DNA of 10,185 nucleotides from DASRPD01 sp035646535 (lineage in GTDB: Bacteria > Actinomycetota > Acidimicrobiia > IMCC26256 > JANYLB01), in the NCBI GenBank assembly GCA_035646535.1, contig DASRPD010000108.1, positions 1-10,185 on the forward strand, in the 5' to 3' direction. The translations under genes were made by a program, and so were the position numbers. The notes below the pieces were generated by a model. It made no database searches. It had not been told where the DNA came from and saw only the letters and a list, made by a program, of their open reading frames with translations. This document shows positions 4,895 through 10,185 of this stretch, one piece after another. Each line of letters opens with the position of its first letter. The first letter of the stretch is position 1.

Positions 4895-6561
4895 TGGCGA
4901 TCGCACCCGACATGGACGCGCCCGACGACGACCGCACCCGACCGACGACCGAGGGCCTCGTCGTGTCCATCGGGCTGGGGCTGATCGCGGCCGTGCTCGC
5001 GCTGCTCGTGAGCCGCGATCGGATCTCCGTCGCCCAGGACAGCGCGATCTACCTCGGGATCGCCCACAACCTCTTGCACGGGCACGGGCTCACGTCGCCG
5101 CTCACCTTGCTCTTCACCGACTCGTTCACGCCGCTCGCCACCCGTACCTTCCACGGCTCGCTCCCCGTGACGACCCTGCCGCCCGGCTACTCACTGCTTG
5201 TCGCGGCCGTCGGTGTCTTCGGCGTCTCCCTCGAAACTGCGGCGCGCATCGTCGGCGCCCTCAGCCTCGGCGTCGCGACCTTCCTGCTCGCCCGCATGAG
5301 CCTCCGCCTGACCGGCGGAGCCTGGCCGGTCGCCATCGGCGTGGCGGTCCTGTTCCTCGGTGCCGGGCCGCTGTCGGAGGCCGGCATCGTCCCCGGTTCG
5401 TGGCTACTGCTCAGCGCGTTCGCGCTGTCGGAGGTGCCGTTCCTCGCCGTCGCGCTCGCGACGCTGCTCGCCCTCGCGGCACTGCTCCGCACCGGCTCCC
5501 GGAGCTTCCTCGTGCTCACGGGCCTCGGGATCGGAGCCGCGATCCTCTTGCGGTTCCTCGGTATCGCGCTGCTCGGGACGGCGGTGCTGCTCGTCGCGTT
5601 CGACCGATCCCACCCCCTCCGCGAACGGCTTCGCCAGGTCGTGGTGCTCGGCGTTCTCGGACTCGGACCCACGCTCGTGTGGCTCGCGTCGATGGCGCTC
5701 GTCGTCGGGCGCGGCAAGGCATCCACACCACCCCGGTACCACTCGCTCGCCACGATGCGCCTGCGCTCCGGGCTCGAGAACGTCGCCCACTGGCTCGTCC
5801 CCACGAACGTCGCGGACGGACTTGCCATCGTCATCCTGGTGGTGGTCATCGTTGCCGTGGCCGGGATGGCGGTGCTGCTCATGCGCCACGACCCGCCCGA
5901 CTTCCTGGCGCCCGTGCCACCCGACGAACCGCTGCGAGATCCGTTGCTCCGCGTACTGGGCGTCTTCGCGGTGATCTCGATCCTCGCACTCGTCGGTTCG
6001 CACCTCGTCGTCAACGCTGCAATCTCGTTCGACGTGCGCTTCATCGCGCCGCTGCGCGCCATCGCGTACGTCCTCCTCGCCGTGATCGTCTACCGCTTCC
6101 TTCGTCGGGCCCACGTCGGTGTCGCTGCCGTGATCGTACTGGGCGCCTGCATCGTCGTGACGCTCCCGTTCGCGGGCGACGCGGTGCGACTCGTGCGCGA
6201 CGGCGCGATCTCCGGCCTGTCTCGCCCCTCCCCCACCATCGAGGCGGTACGCGACCTCCCCGAGGATGCGGTGATCGTGACGAACGTCCCCGAGCAGGTG
6301 TGGCTGCGCGCCGACCGGTCGTCGATCATCGTCCCGGTCAAGTTCGTCCCCGAGGCCGATCTGCGCAACGACCGCTACCGCGCGGATCTCGCCGAGACCA
6401 AGCGCCTACTCGAGCAGCCCAACACCTACCTCGTGATGCTCGGCGGCCTCTACCAGACCGGCGGTCTGCTCGCGACCACCGAAGACCTCCGGCAGGTCGT
6501 GCCGCTCAAGCCGGTCGCGGCGTACCCCGACGGGGCGATCTACCGGGCCGCACCGTCGTAG
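4894..6561 (+). CDS. Polytopic membrane protein, GT-C/PMT-like glycosyltransferase family
   Basis: A 555-residue membrane protein with roughly ten or more hydrophobic helices between residues 20 and 430 and a soluble C-terminal domain (about 440-555). Features fit the GT-C fold of dolichyl/polyprenyl-phosphate-sugar-dependent enzymes (GT39/ArnT-like). There is an acidic residue in the first extracytoplasmic loop (Asp49 in VAQDSAIYLGIAHNLLHGHG), a TTLPPGYSLLVA block (93-103) like the conserved 'PPxYP' motif, FALSEVPF (176-183), and a late DVRFIAPLRA (380-389) like the family's 'R(Y/F)xxP' motif. By homology of layout it would move a sugar from a lipid carrier to an envelope acceptor on the outer face. 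ATG 4894 overlaps the upstream acyltransferase stop by one base, so the two are co-translated and may modify the same glycan. The acceptor is unknown. It ends with TAG at 6559-6561. Confidence 0.75.
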   Translation: MAIAPDMDAPDDDRTRPTTEGLVVSIGLGLIAAVLALLVSRDRISVAQDSAIYLGIAHNLLHGHGLTSPLTLLFTDSFTPLATRTFHGSLPVTTLPPGYSLLVAAVGVFGVSLETAARIVGALSLGVATFLLARMSLRLTGGAWPVAIGVAVLFLGAGPLSEAGIVPGSWLLLSAFALSEVPFLAVALATLLALAALLRTGSRSFLVLTGLGIGAAILLRFLGIALLGTAVLLVAFDRSHPLRERLRQVVVLGVLGLGPTLVWLASMALVVGRGKASTPPRYHSLATMRLRSGLENVAHWLVPTNVADGLAIVILVVVIVAVAGMAVLLMRHDPPDFLAPVPPDEPLRDPLLRVLGVFAVISILALVGSHLVVNAAISFDVRFIAPLRAIAYVLLAVIVYRFLRRAHVGVAAVIVLGACIVVTLPFAGDAVRLVRDGAISGLSRPSPTIEAVRDLPEDAVIVTNVPEQVWLRADRSSIIVPVKFVPEADLRNDRYRADLAETKRLLEQPNTYLVMLGGLYQTGGLLATTEDLRQVVPLKPVAAYPDGAIYRAAPS

Positions 6562-6563
6562 CC

Positions 6564-6586
6564 GTGTGGGCGGCGCGGCCCGACAC
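6564..6586. terminator. Stem-loop after the membrane-protein gene (possible terminator)
   Basis: GTGTGGG (6564-6570) pairs with CCC-G-ACAC (6579-6586), giving 7 bp with one bulged G and an 8-base GC-rich loop. It begins 2 bases after the TAG of the GT-C-like gene and sits between this gene and the convergent zinc-ribbon gene. Only a weak CCCCTT follows, so termination is not certain. Confidence 0.35.
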
Positions 6587-6615
6587 CCCTTCAGCCCAGG
6601 AGGCCAGCTAGCCCG

Positions 6616-6894
6616 TCAGCCCGACAGGTGCCGGGCCACCCACTCGACCCCCTGCCAGGCCCGAAAGCCCAGGTAGAGCGCGACCGCCGCGGCGAGCGCC
6701 TTCAGGTGCCAGGGGATCGGCGGGGATTCCTCGTGGGTCTCCGGATCGGCGACGCTTCCGATGAGCTCGTCGGTCGCGACGAACGCCTTGCCCGGGTCGA
6801 CGGGTCGGCCACAGGTCGGGCAGGTTCCGTCGGCAGCCACCGACGGCGGAGACAGGAACCGGTCGCACTCGGTGCACCACGGCATGGGCGCCAT
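6616..6894 (-). CDS. Small zinc-ribbon protein with one C-terminal membrane helix
   Basis: A 92-residue hypothetical protein. The N-terminus holds two CxxC knuckles (Cys7/Cys10 in WCTEC and Cys25/Cys28 in CPTCGR) 15 residues apart, a typical rubredoxin-like zinc ribbon. A polar, acidic linker follows (about 38-58), then one hydrophobic segment (about 63-80, WHLKALAAAVALYLGFRAW) preceded by Pro and His/Lys. The likely topology is a cytoplasmic zinc ribbon tethered to the membrane. Similar short 'MPWCxxC...DGTCPTCG' proteins occur in actinobacteria; no function is established to my knowledge. Start is uncertain: ATG 6894 and ATG 6885 (giving MPWC directly) both lack a Shine-Dalgarno, and GTG 6951 would add 19 residues of low-complexity text. 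It is parallel to and downstream of the carboxylase gene but separated from it by about 110 bases and a strong hairpin, so it is probably transcribed independently. Confidence 0.75.
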   Translation of the reverse strand: MAPMPWCTECDRFLSPPSVAADGTCPTCGRPVDPGKAFVATDELIGSVADPETHEESPPIPWHLKALAAAVALYLGFRAWQGVEWVARHLSG

Positions 6895-6983
6895 TGTCGC
6901 ACCCGGGCCCGCACCGGCTTCTCGCGACAGGCGGGGACCGGAAACGGTCACCTCCCGTCACGAGAGCCGTACGACGTTTCCGT

Positions 6984-7002
6984 GCGCCGGGCCGCCCGGC
7001 GC
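6984..7002 (-). terminator. Strong GC hairpin just after the carboxyltransferase gene
   Basis: GCGCCGGG (6984-6991) and CCCGGCGC (6995-7002) form a perfect 8-bp all-GC stem with a 3-base loop. It starts 4 bases beyond the TGA of the carboxyltransferase gene on the minus strand. Position and strength fit a transcription terminator or an mRNA 3' end stabiliser. No T-run follows, as is common for actinobacterial terminators. Confidence 0.5.
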
Positions 7003-7006
7003 GAGC

Positions 7007-8533
7007 TCAGACCGGTGGAACGCCGTGGCGCTTGTCGGGGTCATCCCGCCGCCGGTCACGTGCCAGCGCCAAGCGCTTCACGAGCTCGGCACGCAACTCC
7101 TCCGGCTCTACGACAGCATCAACCACCAGCTCGGCCGCGAGATGCACGAGATCGACGTCGGTCTCGTACTCGGCTCGGCGCTCGGCCACGAACGCGGCCC
7201 GTTCGTCGGAGTCCTCGATCGCTTGGATCCGGTTGTAGAACACCGCGTTGACCGCGGGGTCGGGGCCCATCACCGCGATCTGCGCGGTGGGCAGCGCGAT
7301 GCACGCGTCGGGATCGAACGCGGGACCGCACATCGCGTACAGCCCGGCGCCGTAGGCCTTGCGCACGATGACCGACACCTTGGCAACGGTGGCGTCCGCG
7401 ACCGCGGTGATCATCTTGGCGCCGTGGCGGATGATGCCTTCACGCTCGACCTGGGTGCCGATCATGAACCCGGGAACATCCGCGAGGAACACCAGCGGCA
7501 CGTTGAACGCGTCGCAGTCCCAGATGAACCGAGCGGCCTTGTCCGCCGAGTCGCCGAACAGGACCCCGCCCAGGTGTTTCGGGTTGTTGGCCACGATCCC
7601 GACGGCTTCGCCGTCGAGGCGGGCGAATCCGATGATGAGCTCCCGGGCGAACAGCGGCTTCAGCTCGAAGAACGAACCGTCGTCCACGAGCGCGTCGACG
7701 ACGTGGTGCATGTCGTAGGCGCGCCGATCTTCCGCGGGAATGATCGCGGCGATGTCTCTCGCGTTCCGGTCGGCTCCGCTCGCGGTGATCGCCGGTGGCG
7801 GTTCCCGCCAGCTCGACGGCAGGTAGGAGAGGTAGCGCCGCGCGGCGTCGACGGCATCGTCGTCGGACGCGACGAGGTTGTCGCCACAGCCGCTGACGGT
7901 CGCGTGCATGCGGGCGCCGCCCATCTCGTCGAGGGTGGCGTGCTCACCGATCACGGATTCGGCCATGCGGGGCGAGCCCAGGTACATCGAGGCGTTGGAC
8001 TCGACCATGAACACGACGTCGCAGAAGGCGGGAATGTAGGCGCCACCGGCGGCCGATGGCCCGAACAGGCAGCACACCTGCGGCACCTTGCCCGAGAGGC
8101 GGACCTGGTTGGCGAAGATCCGCCCCGCGCCACGCCGGCCGGGGAACAGCTCGACCTGGTCGGTGATACGGGCCCCGGCCGAATCGACCAGATACACGAC
8201 AGGTGCCTCGATCCGCAGCGCGGTCTCGGTGAGGCGCACCATCTTCTCGACGGTACGCGCCCCCCAGGAACCGGCCTTGACCGTCGGGTCGTTGGCCATC
8301 ACACACACCGGGCGGCCATCGATGCGACCGACGCCGGTGACGACGCCGTCGGCGGGAAGGTCCCCGGCGAGGGCGTTGGCCAACAGGCCGTCTTCGGCGA
8401 ACGACTCGGCGTCGAGCAGTCGGGTCATCCGGTCGCGCACGAACCGCTTGTTCTGGGCCGCGAGCTTGTCGCCCCCCGCGTCCAGGTTGCCCCGCAACGC
8501 CCGTTCGATGTGGTCGCCGACGGCTTCGCTCAC
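7007..8533 (-). CDS. Acyl-CoA carboxylase carboxyltransferase (beta) subunit
   Basis: A 508-residue protein of the AccD/PccB family, which transfers the carboxyl group from carboxybiotin to an acyl-CoA (acetyl-, propionyl- or related) to give malonyl- or methylmalonyl-CoA type products. It acts in the cytoplasm with a biotinylated alpha subunit that is not in the window. Both crotonase-fold halves are present. The N-terminal half has FVRDRMTRLLD, VYLVDSAGARITDQ and the oxyanion-hole block GPSAAGGAYIPAFCD (158-172). The C-terminal half has NNPKHLGGVLFGDSADKAARF, FLADVPGFMIGTQVEREGIIRHGAKM and the second oxyanion block RKAYGAGLYAMCG (391-403). Length is normal. I chose GTG 8533, which gives VSEAVGDHIERALRG, the usual family N-terminus; the open frame continues to 8635 but that would overlap der. 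It starts 11 bases after the der stop, so the two are probably one transcript. The acyl-CoA preference cannot be decided by eye; a methylcrotonyl-type enzyme is less likely. Confidence 0.92.
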   Translation of the reverse strand: MSEAVGDHIERALRGNLDAGGDKLAAQNKRFVRDRMTRLLDAESFAEDGLLANALAGDLPADGVVTGVGRIDGRPVCVMANDPTVKAGSWGARTVEKMVRLTETALRIEAPVVYLVDSAGARITDQVELFPGRRGAGRIFANQVRLSGKVPQVCCLFGPSAAGGAYIPAFCDVVFMVESNASMYLGSPRMAESVIGEHATLDEMGGARMHATVSGCGDNLVASDDDAVDAARRYLSYLPSSWREPPPAITASGADRNARDIAAIIPAEDRRAYDMHHVVDALVDDGSFFELKPLFARELIIGFARLDGEAVGIVANNPKHLGGVLFGDSADKAARFIWDCDAFNVPLVFLADVPGFMIGTQVEREGIIRHGAKMITAVADATVAKVSVIVRKAYGAGLYAMCGPAFDPDACIALPTAQIAVMGPDPAVNAVFYNRIQAIEDSDERAAFVAERRAEYETDVDLVHLAAELVVDAVVEPEELRAELVKRLALARDRRRDDPDKRHGVPPV

Positions 8534-8544
8534 GGCCCGCGAGG

Positions 8545-9891
8545 CTAGGCGCGCCGCTTGGTGGGACCACTGCCCCGAGGTCGGACACGCATCTTGATCG
8601 GCGTCGGTCCGAGCGCGAAGGCCTCCCGGATGCACCGCTCCAGGTAGCGCAGGTACGGGGCGGGCATCTCCCGGGTGGTGAACAGCGTGAACGTCGGCGG
8701 ACTGGCCGCGCCCTGGGTCGCGTACAGCACACGCGGGCGGTGCTTGCGTTGGATCGGCGGCTGGTGGGCGGCCTGGGCGTTGCGCAGCACCTTGTTGAGC
8801 GCGGCGGTGGGAACCCGCCGGTGATAGGCCGCCTCGGCATCACGCAGGGCGGGCAGGAGGCGCTGGGCCTTGAGCCCGGTGAGAGCGGAGACCTCGAGCA
8901 CGGGTGCGTAGGCGAGGAACCCGAGCCGGTCGGCGACGTCGATCCGCACCTGTTCGCGTTGTCCCGACGGGACGAGGTCCCACTTGTTCAACACGACCAC
9001 CACCACCGTCCCGGCCACGTCGATGCGTTCGGCGAGTCGCTGGTCCTGGTGCGCGACGCCCTCGGTGGCGTCGATGACGAACAGGGCCGCGTCGGCCCGG
9101 TCGACGGCCTGCAGCGCACGGACCATGGAGAAGTACTCGGTGGGCTCGTCGATCCGACTTCGGCGGCGCATGCCCGCGGTGTCGACGAAACGCAACGGCC
9201 CGTCGGGGGTGTCGACGATCGTGTCGATGGCGTCACGGGTGGTGCCGGGCTCATCGTGGACGACCGAGCGGTCGTCACCGACCATCCGGTTGAACAGGGT
9301 GGACTTGCCGACGTTGGGTCGTCCGACGATGGCGACGGAGAAGATCCCGGGTTCGTCGTCATCGTCGGCGGGCGCGGCCACGGTCTCGGGTTCGGGCAGG
9401 CGTTCGATGATCTCGTCCAGGAGGTCACCGCTGGCCCGACCGTGCAGCGCCGACACCGCGATCGGCTCACCGAGGCCCAGCGCGGCGAACGGCCACACGT
9501 CGGCTTCGCGGCGGGTGTCATCAACCTTGTTGACCACCACCAGCGTCGGCTTGGCGCTGCGTTGGAGCAGGGCGGCCATCCGGTCGTCCTCGTCGGGGTC
9601 ACCGACGGTGACGTCGCCGATGAGCAGCACGAGGTCGGCATCGGCGATCGCCCGCTCGGCCTGCTTGGCCACCTTCGCGTCGATGGGCGCGCCCTCGGCG
9701 AGCCAACCCCCGGTGTCCACGACGACGAAGTCGCGTCCCTGCCAGTCGACCTCGACCTCCCTGCGATCGCGGGTGACGCCGGGATCCTCCTGCACGATGG
9801 CGTCCCGCCGGCCAACGAATCGGTTTACGAGCGTGGATTTGCCGACATTGGGTCGGCCCACCACCGCGACGACCGGCAGGGCACCGATCAC
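8545..9891 (-). CDS. der: Ribosome biogenesis GTPase Der (EngA)
   Basis: A 448-residue double GTPase required for maturation of the 50S ribosomal subunit; it acts in the cytoplasm on the ribosome. Two complete G domains are visible in tandem. The first has GRPNVGKST (12-20), PGVTRD (37-42), DTGG (59-62), NKVD (121-124) and SAL (147-149). The second has GRPNVGKST (190-198), PGTTRD (215-220), DTAG (237-240), NKWD (302-305) and SAL (335-337). An acidic linker (about 168-182) joins them, and a C-terminal KH-like domain (about 350-448) ends in a basic tail (RVRPRGSGPTKRRA). Tandem G domains with a KH domain are unique to Der, so the call is secure. GTG 9891 is supported by GGAG at 9901-9898, 6 bases upstream. 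The gene heads a two-gene transcript with the acyl-CoA carboxylase beta subunit, a pairing with no obvious functional link. Confidence 0.97.
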   Translation of the reverse strand: MIGALPVVAVVGRPNVGKSTLVNRFVGRRDAIVQEDPGVTRDRREVEVDWQGRDFVVVDTGGWLAEGAPIDAKVAKQAERAIADADLVLLIGDVTVGDPDEDDRMAALLQRSAKPTLVVVNKVDDTRREADVWPFAALGLGEPIAVSALHGRASGDLLDEIIERLPEPETVAAPADDDDEPGIFSVAIVGRPNVGKSTLFNRMVGDDRSVVHDEPGTTRDAIDTIVDTPDGPLRFVDTAGMRRRSRIDEPTEYFSMVRALQAVDRADAALFVIDATEGVAHQDQRLAERIDVAGTVVVVVLNKWDLVPSGQREQVRIDVADRLGFLAYAPVLEVSALTGLKAQRLLPALRDAEAAYHRRVPTAALNKVLRNAQAAHQPPIQRKHRPRVLYATQGAASPPTFTLFTTREMPAPYLRYLERCIREAFALGPTPIKMRVRPRGSGPTKRRA

Positions 9892-9906
9892 TGCCGACTC
9901 CGGGAG

Positions 9907-10185
9907 TGTCTCCAGATGTTCATGGATCTATCGTCGCACCTACCCCGCCGGAACGGGGTACGCGGGCTCGAAGCCCAGCGCGGCCACCAGGGAGGCGCCG
10001 TCGGTGCCGACCATCTCGACCGCACGGGGCAGGTCCTCGGTGGTGAGGCCATCGAGGACCTGCCCCGTGCGGTCGAGATGGTCGGCACCGACGGCGCCTC
10101 CCTGGTGGCCGCGCTGGGCTTCGAGCCCGCGTACCCCGTTCCGGCGGGGTAGGTGCGACGATAGATCCATGAACATCTGGAGACA
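9907..10185. repeat. Giant palindrome: perfect 133-base inverted arms around a 13-base centre, at the window edge
   Basis: The left arm (9907-10039) and the right arm (10053-10185) are exact reverse complements over all 133 bases by my reading. The centre (10040-10052) differs only by G-T type oppositions and could itself pair down to a 3-base loop. The right arm ends exactly at the last base of the window, so it may continue. The left arm is contiguous with der and should be the genuine sequence; the right arm is probably a fold-back copy made in amplification or assembly. Perfect palindromes this long with almost no spacer are normally unstable in bacterial chromosomes. Confidence 0.95.
9940..10047 (-). 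CDS. C-terminal fragment of the gene upstream of der (unrecognised), cut by the palindrome centre
   Basis: On the minus strand the palindrome's left arm carries a protein-like frame, of which 35 residues remain before TAG (9942-9940): TTEDLPRAVEMVGTDGASL, then VAALGFEPAYPVPAG. It lies 48 bases before the der start, in the same direction, so it would be the preceding gene of the same cluster. Beyond the palindrome centre the frame stays open only because the right arm mirrors the left, so nothing upstream of about 10047 can be trusted. I do not recognise the family. A stem-loop (TACCCCG/CGGGGTA, 9941-9960) overlaps the stop codon and may be a weak terminator before der. Confidence 0.4.
   Translation of the reverse strand, partial: LTTEDLPRAVEMVGTDGASLVAALGFEPAYPVPAG

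Noticed and set aside
6761..8548. Very long plus-strand open frame opposite the carboxyltransferase gene
   Set aside because: It is antisense to a gene with complete family motifs; rich in Arg, His, Gly and Val as expected for a high-GC shadow frame, with no recognisable domain.
8740..10152. Long plus-strand open frame opposite der, running into the palindrome
   Set aside because: Antisense to the unambiguous double-GTPase gene. Its apparently protein-like C-terminus is only the mirrored copy of the minus-strand fragment in the left arm.
9940..10176. Apparent 78-residue minus-strand gene across the palindrome
   Set aside because: It reads through both arms, so the first half is the antisense of the second half. 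Only the part from about 10047 to 9940 is credible.

Overview
The window is uniformly GC-rich, with GTG starts next to ATG starts, long spurious antisense frames, and a carboxyltransferase and surface acyltransferases of actinobacterial flavour. I infer a high-GC actinobacterium, possibly Acidimicrobiia-like, most likely from an environmental assembly; the taxon cannot be fixed from this sequence. Intergenic spaces are short and no gene-free stretch exceeds about 200 bases.

Left part (1-1993): one end of an integrated mobile element. A partial C-terminus of an unrecognised protein (2-127) is followed by a repeat-rich control region (161-299), a small excisionase-type MerR/AlpA-like DNA-binding protein (310-567), a 193-base spacer with an imperfect palindrome, and a complete tyrosine recombinase (761-1894). 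The integrase ends about 20 bases from the 3' end of a tRNA-Pro(GGG) gene on the minus strand (1919-1993). This is the classic layout of an element integrated into a tRNA 3' end. The element extends left out of the window; everything right of the tRNA looks like host chromosome.

Middle part (2039-6894): a VOC/glyoxalase-fold protein converges on an N-terminally truncated membrane acyltransferase (minus strand). Divergent from that is a full-length paralogous acyltransferase-3 protein, translationally coupled (overlapping TGATG) to a polytopic GT-C-like membrane protein. The coupled pair probably works on cell-envelope glycans or glycolipids. A small zinc-ribbon protein with one membrane helix follows on the minus strand.

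Right part (7007-9891, minus strand): a housekeeping pair read right to left, the ribosome-assembly GTPase Der (EngA) and, 11 bases after its stop, the carboxyltransferase (beta) subunit of a biotin-dependent acyl-CoA carboxylase. The last 279 bases (9907-10185) form an enormous palindrome with two perfectly matching 133-base arms and a 13-base centre, running exactly to the window edge. I think it is most likely a fold-back assembly or amplification artefact, so the sequence right of about 10046 should not be trusted.

Most promising signals: the three GAC-N3-CGGTGCAGAC repeats plus operator-like palindrome before the excisionase gene; the three CGCGGACT boxes at exact 11-base spacing inside the integrase 3' end next to the attachment site; and the acyltransferase that has lost its catalytic N-terminus beside an intact paralogue.
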